Source: SGZJ01 sp949372955
Lineage (GTDB): Bacteria > Bacteroidota > Bacteroidia > Flavobacteriales > Flavobacteriaceae
Assembly (NCBI GenBank): GCA_949372955.1
Contig: CASIAX010000026.1
Span: 1-64,000 of the forward strand
Direction: 5' to 3'
Length of the DNA: 64,000 nt
Every line of letters begins with the position of its first letter. Within the stretch, counting starts at the first letter, position 1. A program made the position numbers and the translations under genes. Of the stretch, positions 8,690 to 17,458 are shown one piece after another. A model generated the notes under the pieces. It did not search any database and was not told the DNA's origin. It saw only the letters and a list, made by a program, of their open reading frames with translations.

Positions 8690-8713
8690 AATTACTATGC
8701 ATGCATAGTAATT
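8690..8713. promoter_or_regulatory. 24-bp perfect palindrome between etfB and pdhB (candidate operator)
   Basis: The half-site AATTACTATGCA (8690-8701) is followed immediately by its exact reverse complement (8702-8713), with no central spacer. It lies in the gap between the divergent etfBA and pdhB, over the expected -33 position of etfBA and 10 bp upstream of the -33 element of pdhB. A perfect symmetric site of this length in a divergent promoter region is typical of a binding site for a dimeric regulator. A run of 12 T follows at 8715-8726, but no rightward gene ends here, so a terminator role is unlikely. Confidence 0.6.
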
Positions 8714-8723
8714 ATTTTTTTTT

Positions 8724-8758
8724 TTTGATTACAAATATTAAATCCTTTAGTATTTTTG
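8724..8758 (+). promoter_or_regulatory. Probable pdhB promoter
   Basis: TTTG (8724-8727), a 23-bp spacer and TATTTTTG (8751-8758) match the Bacteroidota TTTG-N17-23-TAnnTTTG pattern. The pdhB ATG at 8777 lies 18 bp past the -7 element. Confidence 0.6.
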
Positions 8759-8776
8759 TCGCATAAAATAATATTT

Positions 8777-9757
8777 ATGAGAACAATTCAGTTTAGAGAA
8801 GCTATTTGTGAGGCAATGTCGGAGGAAATGAGAACAGATGAGACTATTTATCTTATGGGTGAAGAAGTAGCTGAATATAATGGAGCGTATAAAGCTTCTA
8901 AAGGCATGCTAGATGAATTTGGATCAAAAAGAGTTATTGACACCCCTATTGCTGAGTTAGGTTTTGCAGGAATTGCAATTGGATCTACAATGACAGGAAA
9001 CCGTCCAATTGTTGAATACATGACCTTTAATTTTTCACTTGTTGGGATTGATCAGATAATTAATAATGCGGCGAAGATTAGACAAATGTCTGGTGGTCAG
9101 TTTAAGTGCCCTATAGTATTTAGAGGACCTACAGCTTCTGCAGGTCAATTAGCTGCTACTCACTCTCAAGCATTTGAAAGTTGGTTTGCAAATACTCCAG
9201 GATTAAAAGTTATTGTACCATCTAACCCCTACGATGCAAAAGGATTATTAAAGTCAGCTATTAGGGATGATGACCCTGTTATATTTATGGAAAGTGAGCA
9301 AATGTATGGTGATAAAGGTGAAATTCCAGAAGGTGAATACACATTACCTATTGGAGTTGCAGATATAAAAAGAGAAGGTACAGATGTTACAATAGTTTCC
9401 TTTGGGAAAATAATTAAAGAAGCATACAAGGCCGCAGATGTATTGCAAGAAGAAAATATATCTTGTGAAATTATTGACTTAAGAACAGTCAGACCTTTAG
9501 ATATTGATGCTGTATTAAAATCAGTAAAAAAAACTAATCGACTTGTTATTTTAGAAGAGGCATGGCCTTTTGGAAATGTTTCTACCGAAATTACTTTTCA
9601 AGTTCAATCTAAAGCTTTTGATTATTTAGATGCTCCTATTGAAAAAATAAATACTGCGGATACTCCAGCGCCATATTCACCTGCTTTATTTGCAGAGTGG
9701 TTACCTAATAGCAATGATGTTATTAAGGCTGTTAAAAAAGTTCTCTACAGAAAATAA
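8777..9757 (+). CDS. pdhB: Pyruvate dehydrogenase complex E1 component, beta subunit
   Basis: A 326-residue transketolase-type beta subunit. The start MRTIQFREAICEAMSEEM at 8777 is the family norm; a TTG seven codons upstream falls inside the promoter -7 element and is rejected. YLMGEEVAEYNGAYKASKG, DTPIAELGFAGIAIG, VEYMTFNFS and FRGPTASAGQLAATHSQAFE are the thiamine-diphosphate and heterotetramer segments of PdhB. The C-terminal transketolase domain ends with AWPFGNVSTEIT. With an E1-alpha it decarboxylates pyruvate and acetylates E2 lipoyl groups. The alpha subunit and E2 are not adjacent, so this is a detached pdhB with its own promoter. Confidence 0.95.
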   Translation: MRTIQFREAICEAMSEEMRTDETIYLMGEEVAEYNGAYKASKGMLDEFGSKRVIDTPIAELGFAGIAIGSTMTGNRPIVEYMTFNFSLVGIDQIINNAAKIRQMSGGQFKCPIVFRGPTASAGQLAATHSQAFESWFANTPGLKVIVPSNPYDAKGLLKSAIRDDDPVIFMESEQMYGDKGEIPEGEYTLPIGVADIKREGTDVTIVSFGKIIKEAYKAADVLQEENISCEIIDLRTVRPLDIDAVLKSVKKTNRLVILEEAWPFGNVSTEITFQVQSKAFDYLDAPIEKINTADTPAPYSPALFAEWLPNSNDVIKAVKKVLYRK

Positions 9758-9811
9758 ATTATTGGTTTAAGCTATAAATGTATTAAGTTTTTTAATTAAA
9801 TCTGATTTTAT

Positions 9812-9819
9812 TACTTTTG
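9812..9819 (+). promoter_or_regulatory. Probable -7 promoter element of hppA
   Basis: TACTTTTG is a perfect TAnnTTTG located 34 bp before the hppA ATG. A convincing -33 TTG is not seen. The presence of the element suggests that hppA is transcribed separately from pdhB. Confidence 0.45.
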
Positions 9820-9853
9820 CCAGCTAAATAAAAATTACTAAAAAAAATAATAT

Positions 9854-12241
9854 ATGGAATCAATGATGATTTGGATGCCAATTGTAATGGCATTATTAGG
9901 ACTAGCTTACATGCTTGTAAAGAAATCTTGGGTAATGAAACAAGATGCAGGAGATGGTAAAATGAAAGAGATTTCAGATCATATTTACGAAGGTGCTTTA
10001 GCATTTTTAAAAGCTGAATATAGATTATTAGCAATTTTTGTTGCTGGAGCAAGTGTTGTTTTAGCTGGAATTGCTTTTTACATGGGTAGCACATACTCAA
10101 TTGTAGTTGCATTTATTATTGGTGCAATATTTTCTGCATTTGCAGGAAACATGGGAATGAAAATTGCAACCAAAACAAACGTTAGAACTACTCAAGCTGC
10201 AAAAACTAGTTTACCAAATGCATTAAAAGTTTCTTTTGGTGGTGGTACTGTTATGGGACTTGGAGTTGCTGGTTTAGCTGTTTTAGGTTTGACCATGTTC
10301 TTTATTATATTTTATCAAATGTTTATGGGTGGTCAATGGACTAATACTGATCAGATGACTGTTGTATTAGAAGCATTAGCCGGCTTTTCTTTAGGAGCTG
10401 AATCTATAGCTTTATTTGCAAGAGTAGGTGGAGGTATTTACACAAAAGCTGCTGATGTTGGAGCTGATTTAGCTGGTAAAGTACAAGCTGATATTCCTGA
10501 AGATGATCCAAGAAATCCAGCGACTATTGCTGATAATGTTGGTGATAATGTTGGTGATGTTGCAGGAATGGGAGCTGATTTATTTGGTTCTTACGTTGCT
10601 ACTGTCTTAGCTGCCATGGTTTTAGGTAACTATGTTATTAAGGATATGGGAGGTGTAATTCAAGATGCATTTGGTGGAATTGGACCAATACTATTACCAA
10701 TGTCTATCGCAGGAGTTGGAATAATCATTTCTTTAATAGGAACTTTATTAGTTAAAATTTCCTCCAATGATGCAAAAGAAGCTGACGTTCAAAAAGCTTT
10801 AAATATAGGAAACTGGGCATCTATAGCAATGGTTGCTATAGCATGTTATGGATTAGTTACATGGATGTTACCAGAAACTATGCAAATGGATTTCTTTGGA
10901 GAAGGTCTTAAGGATATTTCTTCAATACGAGTATTTTACGCTTGTTTAGTTGGTTTAGTGGTAGGAGCTGGAATCTCAGCATTTACTGAATACTACACTG
11001 GTTTAGGTTCAAAACCAATTTTAAAAATTGTACAACAATCAAGTACTGGAGCAGGAACAAACATTATTGCTGGTTTAGCAACTGGTATGATCTCTACGTT
11101 CTCATCTGTATTATTATTTGCAGCAGCTATATGGTCTTCCTATGCTTTAGCAGGATTTTATGGTGTTGCTTTGGCAGCTTCAGCAATGATGGCAACAACA
11201 GCTATGCAATTAGCCATTGATGCATTTGGACCAATTGCCGATAACGCAGGAGGTATTGCAGAAATGAGTGAGCAAGATCCTATTGTAAGAGAAAGAACAG
11301 ATATTTTAGATGCTGTTGGAAACACAACCGCTGCAACTGGTAAAGGTTTTGCCATTGCATCTGCTGCGTTAACTTCCTTAGCACTATTTGCTGCTTATGT
11401 AACATTTACAGGAATTGATGGTATTAATATTTTTAAAGCTCCCGTACTAGCAATGCTATTTGTTGGAGCTATGATCCCTGTTGTGTTCTCTGCCTTAGCA
11501 ATGAATGCTGTTGGTAAAGCTGCAATGGAAATGGTAAATGAAGTGGTTAGACAGTTCAAAGAAATTCCAGGGATTATGGAAGGAACTGGAAAACCAGAAT
11601 ATGATAAATGTGTAGATATTTCTACTAAAGCTTCTTTAAAGGAAATGATGTTACCAGGGCTATTAACTATAGGTTTTCCAATACTTGTAGTATTGGTAGG
11701 TAAATTAGTTTATCAAGATAATAATATGTTGGTTGCTGAAATGCTAGGTGGTTATATGGCTGGAGTTACTGTTAGTGGAGTACTTTGGGCTATTTTCCAA
11801 AACAATGCTGGAGGTGCTTGGGATAATGCTAAGAAATCTTTCGAGGCTGGAGTAGAAATCAATGGAGTAATGACATACAAAGGTTCAGAAGCACACAAGG
11901 CTGCTGTAACTGGAGATACTGTTGGTGATCCTTTTAAAGATACATCAGGACCTTCAATGAATATTTTAATTAAACTGACTTGTCTTATAGGTTTAGTGAT
12001 TGCTCCAATATTAGGGGGGCACGCTAATTCAGAGTCTCATTCATCAATGGACCCTGTTAGTCATGAGGTAAATGTGGAGGTTAATGCAACTTCAAGTGAG
12101 GAAGATAATATGACAGCAGAAATTAATATAGTTACAAATAAAGATGGTGTTGAAACTGAAGTAAATGCTACTATTGATGGTACTGAATCTGAAGTAAAAA
12201 AAACGGTTAAAGATCTTGTAGCGGAAGCTAAAGAAAATTAA
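9854..12241 (+). CDS. hppA: Ion-translocating membrane pyrophosphatase (K+-dependent type) with a long acidic C-terminal tail
   Basis: A 795-residue membrane protein that hydrolyses PPi and pumps H+ and/or Na+. The catalytic core from DVGADLAGKVQADIPEDDPR (201-220) through NVGDNVGDVAGMGADLFGSY is intact, as are DAFGPIADNAGGIAEM (457-471) and the C-terminal GDTVGDPFKDTSGPSMNILIK (687-707). GNTTAA at 489-494 has Ala where K+-independent enzymes carry Lys, so it belongs to the K+-dependent group. Which ion is pumped cannot be decided by eye. After the last membrane helix (to about 720) there is a hydrophilic, Glu/Asp/Asn/Thr-rich tail of about 75 residues in which EVNAT occurs twice (742-746, 769-773); this is unusual for the family. 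A hairpin terminator follows. Confidence 0.95.
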   Translation: MESMMIWMPIVMALLGLAYMLVKKSWVMKQDAGDGKMKEISDHIYEGALAFLKAEYRLLAIFVAGASVVLAGIAFYMGSTYSIVVAFIIGAIFSAFAGNMGMKIATKTNVRTTQAAKTSLPNALKVSFGGGTVMGLGVAGLAVLGLTMFFIIFYQMFMGGQWTNTDQMTVVLEALAGFSLGAESIALFARVGGGIYTKAADVGADLAGKVQADIPEDDPRNPATIADNVGDNVGDVAGMGADLFGSYVATVLAAMVLGNYVIKDMGGVIQDAFGGIGPILLPMSIAGVGIIISLIGTLLVKISSNDAKEADVQKALNIGNWASIAMVAIACYGLVTWMLPETMQMDFFGEGLKDISSIRVFYACLVGLVVGAGISAFTEYYTGLGSKPILKIVQQSSTGAGTNIIAGLATGMISTFSSVLLFAAAIWSSYALAGFYGVALAASAMMATTAMQLAIDAFGPIADNAGGIAEMSEQDPIVRERTDILDAVGNTTAATGKGFAIASAALTSLALFAAYVTFTGIDGINIFKAPVLAMLFVGAMIPVVFSALAMNAVGKAAMEMVNEVVRQFKEIPGIMEGTGKPEYDKCVDISTKASLKEMMLPGLLTIGFPILVVLVGKLVYQDNNMLVAEMLGGYMAGVTVSGVLWAIFQNNAGGAWDNAKKSFEAGVEINGVMTYKGSEAHKAAVTGDTVGDPFKDTSGPSMNILIKLTCLIGLVIAPILGGHANSESHSSMDPVSHEVNVEVNATSSEEDNMTAEINIVTNKDGVETEVNATIDGTESEVKKTVKDLVAEAKEN

Positions 12242-12260
12242 TTGTATTGATGATAACATA

Positions 12261-12293
12261 AAAAAAGCCTCATATTTTATGAGGCTTTTTTTT
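12261..12293. terminator. Bidirectional intrinsic terminator between hppA and the convergent kinase gene
   Basis: The 8-bp stem GCCTCATA/TATGAGGC (12267-12274 and 12278-12285, loop TTT) is preceded by six A and followed by eight T, so it can stop transcription from both sides. It ends 7 bp before the stop codon of the leftward deoxynucleoside kinase gene. Confidence 0.9.
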
Positions 12294-12299
12294 ATATAA

Positions 12300-12914
12300 T
12301 TATTTATTTAAATTTAGTTTTTCGTCAACTAAAGATATTATCTTCTCTAAGTCTTCTTTTTTGTCGACAAAATCTAAATTATCAATATCAATTATTAATA
12401 AATTCCCTTTATCGTAGTTGTGAATCCAAGCTTCATACCTTTCGTTTAATCTACTCAAGTAATCAATACTAATTGAATTTTCATAATCCCTTCCTCTTTT
12501 GTGGATATGAGACACTAAATTTGGAATAGAACTTCTTAAGTAAATCAATAAATCAGGAGACTTAACTTTTGATTCCATTAATTCAAATAAAGATTTATAG
12601 TTTTCGTAATCTCGATTAGCCATCAAGCCCATTGCATGTAAATTCGGAGCAAATATATTTGCATCTTCATAAATTGTTCTGTCTTGAATTACATCTTTAG
12701 AGCTTTGAATTATTTCAATTAATTGTCTAAACCTGCTATTTAAAAAATAAACTTGTAAGTTAAAACTCCACCTTTCCATTTCGTTATAGAAATCATCTAA
12801 ATAAGGATTGTCTATAACATCTTCCAGTTGAACTTCATAATTATAGTGTTTCGCAAGTGAATTAGTTAAAGTAGTTTTTCCAGCGCCTATATTTCCCGCA
12901 ATTGCTATATGCAT
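12300..12914 (-). CDS. Deoxynucleoside kinase (deoxyguanosine/deoxyadenosine kinase type)
   Basis: A 204-residue dNK-family enzyme of nucleoside salvage. The P-loop is GNIGAGKTT (7-15), the catalytic/substrate motif QDRTIYEDANIF follows at 77-88, and the Arg-rich lid contains HKRGRDYE. DVIDNPYLDDFY is typical of the bacterial dGK/dAK branch. The preferred base cannot be decided. With the nucleoside transporter at 4613 it indicates deoxynucleoside salvage. It lies 3 bp after the unknown protein gene upstream. Confidence 0.92.
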   Translation of the reverse strand: MHIAIAGNIGAGKTTLTNSLAKHYNYEVQLEDVIDNPYLDDFYNEMERWSFNLQVYFLNSRFRQLIEIIQSSKDVIQDRTIYEDANIFAPNLHAMGLMANRDYENYKSLFELMESKVKSPDLLIYLRSSIPNLVSHIHKRGRDYENSISIDYLSRLNERYEAWIHNYDKGNLLIIDIDNLDFVDKKEDLEKIISLVDEKLNLNK

Positions 12915-12917
12915 AAT

Positions 12918-13697
12918 TTAATTTTTTTGAATTTGATATTTAATAAAATGTTCAGAATCGTAAATATACAAGCTTTGATTGGTTACAAAAAAATCTTTTA
13001 TTAATAAATCTCCTAAATCAAATTTATTTTCAGTTAAAAAATCTTCACTATAGTAGTATAGCTGATTGTCTCTTTTAAAAATCAAAGTATTATTGAAATT
13101 TTCAATTTGCTGAATTTTAGTAACTTTTAATTTACTAATTAGACTACCGAAATAGTTGAACTTAAATATGTGACTATCAGTAAGAACCCAACAATATTTA
13201 TAATTACTAATTAATGAAATCATCTCTCCTGAAATTTCATAATTAATCACTTTACTCTTTTGATTTATATAATTAAATAATTCTAACTTTGAATTTAATT
13301 CATTGTATATCCATATATTATTATCACTGGAGGCAGAAACTTTAGAGACAGTCTTTGTGGGTTCAATAAAATTAAAATTGACTTTTGAAATTTCTGAAAG
13401 TTTATTATCTAAAACTAGTAAAGAGTTAAAATCCTCATATAATAATTGTATTCTCAAAGGATTTTTAACATCAAGTGAAGTTATGTTTGAGTAAAAATTA
13501 TTTCTATAGTAAAAGGTGTCTTTTTCCGATATTTTAATCAGTTCGTTATTTTTAATAAAGTATAGATTACTAAAATTATCTACTGCCTTAAACTCTTTAT
13601 TATCAGTGGAATTTTTTGATATTAGTGTTAGTATTAATTTGTTTTCATTAGTAAATCCAGAAAAATGAATTAAATAAAAAAGCACTAATAATTTCAT
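12918..13697 (-). CDS. Exported protein of unknown function, possibly beta-propeller-like
   Basis: About 259 residues from the ATG at 13697; a TTG start 15 bp upstream is possible but less likely. The N-terminus (MKLLVLFYLIHFSGF) is a short hydrophobic signal. The rest is beta-rich with repeated aromatic/Asn pairs (LYFIKNNELIKI, NIWIYNELNSKLELF, CWVLTDSHIFKFNYFG, LIFKRDNQLYYYS, LYIYDSEHFIKYQI), suggesting several similar blades. I do not recognise a named family. It is immediately upstream of the deoxynucleoside kinase and probably co-transcribed, which says little about function. Confidence 0.75.
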   Translation of the reverse strand: MKLLVLFYLIHFSGFTNENKLILTLISKNSTDNKEFKAVDNFSNLYFIKNNELIKISEKDTFYYRNNFYSNITSLDVKNPLRIQLLYEDFNSLLVLDNKLSEISKVNFNFIEPTKTVSKVSASSDNNIWIYNELNSKLELFNYINQKSKVINYEISGEMISLISNYKYCWVLTDSHIFKFNYFGSLISKLKVTKIQQIENFNNTLIFKRDNQLYYYSEDFLTENKFDLGDLLIKDFFVTNQSLYIYDSEHFIKYQIQKN

Positions 13698-13753
13698 GAA
13701 ATCAAGATACAATCTTTTAAGATATTATTAACTATTTTAATTTACAGCCTTTA

Positions 13754-13761
13754 TACATTTG
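13754..13761 (+). promoter_or_regulatory. Probable -7 promoter element of the GLPGLI/receptor pair
   Basis: TACATTTG matches TAnnTTTG exactly and ends 18 bp before the ATG at 13780. No clear -33 TTTG is present. Confidence 0.45.
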
Positions 13762-13779
13762 TAAAAAAATATTTTGAAC

Positions 13780-14688
13780 ATGAAAAATTTAATTTATATA
13801 GTTTTTGTTTTAACAATTTCTACCAACTTGTTTTCTCAAGAATTTCAGGGTAAGGCTTACTATCAAACTAAAACTACCATGGATCTTGGTACCTGGGGAA
13901 ATAGAATGTCTGCTGAGCAAAAAAGTGCAATGAAAGACAGGATGAAACCCTATTTAGAAAAGACTTTTATACTAACTTTTAATAAGACAGAGTCTACTTA
14001 TTTTGAAGAAGAAAGACTTGATGCTCCAGGTTCAGGAGGATCGGGGATGGGCGCTATGTTTATGAGTGCTGGAAGTGGTAATCCTGAGATGTATAAAAAC
14101 ATTAAAGAAAAGATTTATCTACAGGAAAATGAATTTTTTGGTAAAAAGTTCTTGGTTGATGATAAGTTACCAGAATTTGAGTGGAAAATGAGTGGAGAAC
14201 AAAAAAAAATTGGCCAGTACATGTGTTTTAAAGCTGTCGGAACCAGAGTGAATAATAACTTTAGTTGGGAGAGTTTAAGGAGACAAGGAAATGAAAAATC
14301 CAAAGATTCAACAAATAGTAAAGAAAATGCTAGTAATGAAAAAATCTCAGCAGTTGATGATGAAACAAATACTAAAGTAGAATTGATAGAAGAAGTCGTA
14401 GTCGATGCAAAGATTGAAACTATTGTAGCTTGGTACACACCTCAAATTCCAATTAGCAATGGACCAGAACAATCCTTTGGACTTCCTGGACTGATATTGG
14501 AGTTAAACACAAAAAACACAACAATGTTATGTTCAAAGATTGTATTAAATCCTGAGAAGAAGGATAAAATTATAAGACCAACCAAAGGAGATGTTGTTTC
14601 TAAAAAAGAATATACCGACATGGTTCAATTCAAGATGCAAGAAATGAGAGATAATAGAGGTAGATCTCGTGGTGGTAGATGGAACTAA
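13780..14688 (+). CDS. GLPGLI family exported protein
   Basis: 302 residues from the ATG at 13780; a TTG two codons upstream is not needed. A signal peptide (MKNLIYIVFVLTISTNLFSQ) precedes the mature protein. The family name motif GLPGLILELN is present near residues 234-243, following VAWYTPQIPIS. The middle (about 80-100) is Gly/Met-rich, and 165-205 is a charged Lys/Glu/Ser stretch, probably a disordered insertion. Function in the family is unknown. It is commonly encoded beside a large outer-membrane receptor-like protein, as here, where the next start is 19 bp downstream. Confidence 0.88.
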   Translation: MKNLIYIVFVLTISTNLFSQEFQGKAYYQTKTTMDLGTWGNRMSAEQKSAMKDRMKPYLEKTFILTFNKTESTYFEEERLDAPGSGGSGMGAMFMSAGSGNPEMYKNIKEKIYLQENEFFGKKFLVDDKLPEFEWKMSGEQKKIGQYMCFKAVGTRVNNNFSWESLRRQGNEKSKDSTNSKENASNEKISAVDDETNTKVELIEEVVVDAKIETIVAWYTPQIPISNGPEQSFGLPGLILELNTKNTTMLCSKIVLNPEKKDKIIRPTKGDVVSKKEYTDMVQFKMQEMRDNRGRSRGGRWN

Positions 14689-14707
14689 AAATAATAAAAA
14701 TAAAATT

Positions 14708-17458
14708 ATGAGTAAAATATTATATACTTTTATATTGCTATTGACTACAAGTCTGACTTTTTCTCAAATTAAAATGGAAGGTTTAGTAAAAGATAGTTTA
14801 AATAATCCTTTAGAACTTGCTAATGTTATTCTAATTAACAAGGAAACTAGTGCGTTAGAAAGCTTTGCTATTACTGATTTGAAAGGAGAATACAAACTAT
14901 CCCTAAAAAAGAATACTGCTTATGATTTACAGATAAGTTATATTGGGATGGAATCTATCTCAAGGCTAATTCAATCCAATGAGTCTAATTTAAAAAAAGA
15001 TTTTACTTTATATGAAAGTAACATGTTGGACGCAGTAGAGCTGATCTATGAAATGCCTGTAACTGTTAGTGGAGATACTTTAACTTATAATGCAGATTCT
15101 TTTAAGACTGGTACAGAAAGAAAGTTGGAAGATGATTTAAAGAACCTTCCTGGAGTAGAGGTAAACGAAGATGGTCAGATTGAGGTAGAAGGAAAAGTAG
15201 TCGGTAAACTAATGGTTGAGGGTAAAGATTTCTTTGATGGAGATACTAAAATTGCTGTCAAAAATATACCTTCAAACGCGATTGATAAAATTCAGATTCT
15301 TAAAAATTATTCTGAAGTAGGGCAATTAAGTGGTGTCCAAAACAACCAAGACAATATTGCTATTAACATTAAATTAAAAAAAGGAAAAGATAAATTTTGG
15401 TTTGGAAACGTCACTGCTGGAGTTTCTGCAATTGAAGGATTATTGAATAATACCACTGATACAGATGTCGATAACCAGAGTTTGTATTTGTTTCAACCTA
15501 AACTATTTTATTACAGTCCCAAATACACTGTTAATGTAATAGGCGATTTAAATAATATAGGTGAGTTAGCCTTTACTAGAAGAGATTATTATAATTTTTC
15601 AGGTGGATTCAGCCAACCAAGCAGCAAAAGTGGTACGTCAATTAATCTAGGTAACAATAACTTAGGTTTTTTACAATTACAAAATAACAGAGCAAAAGAT
15701 ATATCCTCAAAATTTGGTGCAGCTAATTTTAGTTATTCACCTAATAAAAAACTCGATCTTTATGGATTTGTCATTTTAACAAGAAGTGATATTGATTTAC
15801 AAGAAAACAATTCCACTCAATATATAAATACTGAACTTGGAATTCCTGATGAACAAACACAAAGTAATACTGCTCAGGTTAGTGATCTTGCATTGTCTAA
15901 ATTTACAGTCAAATACAGGCCAAATTCAAATAATCAGTTAGATTATGAGATTTTAACTAGAAACTCAATAGAAAGTCAAGACCAAACTTTATTTTCTTCT
16001 GTATTAGGAAATACAATTCAAGATGAAAATGCTGAAGCATTTAGTATAAATCAAAATCTTAATTATTATTATACTTTGGATGAAAAAAACATTTTTGCAT
16101 TTGAAGCATTACATCTGATTAGTGAAGAAGATCCATTTTATAATGCTGTTTTAGAAAATGATGCAAATTATCAAAACACAGCTATAGGATTAGGTTTTGA
16201 TAACAATCAATCTAATTTTAATATAAATCAAGAAAAACTAGTAAAGACTAATCAGTTAGACGCAAAATTAGATTATTGGAACATTTTAAATTTAAAAAGT
16301 GACATCAATTTTACTTTGGGGACGATTTTAAGTGATCAAAAATTTGACTCTAACATATTTCAGTATTTAGATAATGGCGACATCTATGAGTCAATTCCAT
16401 TAGCCAATAATGGTATCGATTATAACAATGTGAATTATAATTTCACTGATTATTACATTGGGATGCATTATAGGCTTAAATCTGGTATTTTCACTCTTAG
16501 CCCTGGTTTTACTGCACATGCATACAGTTCAAAAAATAGTCAGTTTTCTGTTGATTATTCAGATTCATTTTTTAAGATATTGCCTGATTTTAATGCAATA
16601 ATTCAACTTAAAAAAAGTGAATCAATTAGGTTTAATTACGCAATGAGAACTCAGTTTACGGATGTTTCTAAAATTGCAGAAGGATTAGTTTTAAATAATT
16701 ATAATTCTATTTTTAATGGAAACAATGAAATTCAAAATGCAGTTTCACACAGTTTAAATTTGAACTATTTTAGTTTTAATTTATTTAATTACACGAATAT
16801 ATTTGCAAGAATTTCTTACAATAAAAGTATTGATCAAATTAGAAATTTAACAATATTTGAGAGTGTTATTGCCTCTAGCTCTCCTTTTAATTCGGCTTTT
16901 GCAGATGAGAACTTTTCTGCTAATGGGAGGTTTCAAAGGCAATTCGGAAAATTAAGAGCTTCATTATCTAGTGGTATTAATTTCTCAAAATTTAATCAGT
17001 TTATTCAAAATAGTACAACACCAACATTGAGTGAAAATTTGTCTCAGAATTATGCCTTAACCCTTAGAACATCTTTTAGGGAAGCTCCAAATGTTGAGCT
17101 AGGATATAAGTATACACTAACAAACAATAATCTTGGAGATATAGAGAGTAAGTTTTACACAAAAGCACCCTATATTGATATAGATGCTTTAATACTAAAA
17201 TCTTTTACATTTAGATCTCGATACACCAATAACTCTTTCAGTAATGAAAGAGCTCTTTTAAATGAGTATGAATTTTGGAATGCTTCGTTGGCATATAAAA
17301 AAGATCAGGATAGTAAATGGGAGTTCGAATTAAAAGCTACTAATTTGCTTAACACTAAATCTCAAAATCAATCTAATACTGGAAATATCTCAATTAGCAC
17401 CACTGAATATTTTATTCAGCCAAGATTTATCACTTTTAGATTAGTTTATGATTTATAG
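14708..17458 (+). CDS. TonB-dependent-receptor-like outer membrane beta-barrel protein with carboxypeptidase-regulatory-like domain
   Basis: 916 residues. ATG 14708 was chosen because it begins a clean signal peptide (MSKILYTFILLLTTSLTFSQ); the open frame reaches back into the GLPGLI gene. Residues about 20-105 are a CarboxypepD_reg-like Ig fold (GLVKDSLNNPLELANVIL to YIGMESI). A plug-like domain follows with LEDDLKNLPGVEVNEDGQI and PSNAIDKIQILKNYSEVG. The remainder alternates amphipathic strands and ends in FITFRLVYDL, an aromatic-terminated beta-barrel. No TonB box is obvious. It is paired with the GLPGLI protein; cargo unknown. Confidence 0.85.
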   Translation: MSKILYTFILLLTTSLTFSQIKMEGLVKDSLNNPLELANVILINKETSALESFAITDLKGEYKLSLKKNTAYDLQISYIGMESISRLIQSNESNLKKDFTLYESNMLDAVELIYEMPVTVSGDTLTYNADSFKTGTERKLEDDLKNLPGVEVNEDGQIEVEGKVVGKLMVEGKDFFDGDTKIAVKNIPSNAIDKIQILKNYSEVGQLSGVQNNQDNIAINIKLKKGKDKFWFGNVTAGVSAIEGLLNNTTDTDVDNQSLYLFQPKLFYYSPKYTVNVIGDLNNIGELAFTRRDYYNFSGGFSQPSSKSGTSINLGNNNLGFLQLQNNRAKDISSKFGAANFSYSPNKKLDLYGFVILTRSDIDLQENNSTQYINTELGIPDEQTQSNTAQVSDLALSKFTVKYRPNSNNQLDYEILTRNSIESQDQTLFSSVLGNTIQDENAEAFSINQNLNYYYTLDEKNIFAFEALHLISEEDPFYNAVLENDANYQNTAIGLGFDNNQSNFNINQEKLVKTNQLDAKLDYWNILNLKSDINFTLGTILSDQKFDSNIFQYLDNGDIYESIPLANNGIDYNNVNYNFTDYYIGMHYRLKSGIFTLSPGFTAHAYSSKNSQFSVDYSDSFFKILPDFNAIIQLKKSESIRFNYAMRTQFTDVSKIAEGLVLNNYNSIFNGNNEIQNAVSHSLNLNYFSFNLFNYTNIFARISYNKSIDQIRNLTIFESVIASSSPFNSAFADENFSANGRFQRQFGKLRASLSSGINFSKFNQFIQNSTTPTLSENLSQNYALTLRTSFREAPNVELGYKYTLTNNNLGDIESKFYTKAPYIDIDALILKSFTFRSRYTNNSFSNERALLNEYEFWNASLAYKKDQDSKWEFELKATNLLNTKSQNQSNTGNISISTTEYFIQPRFITFRLVYDL

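Noticed and set aside
8715..8726. Palindrome plus T-run read as a rightward terminator
   Set aside because: No rightward transcript reaches this point; the flanking genes diverge from it, so an operator is the better reading.
9792..10112. Open frame on the minus strand over the hppA start
   Set aside because: Low-complexity Leu/Gln-rich translation antisense to a well-conserved gene; a shadow frame.
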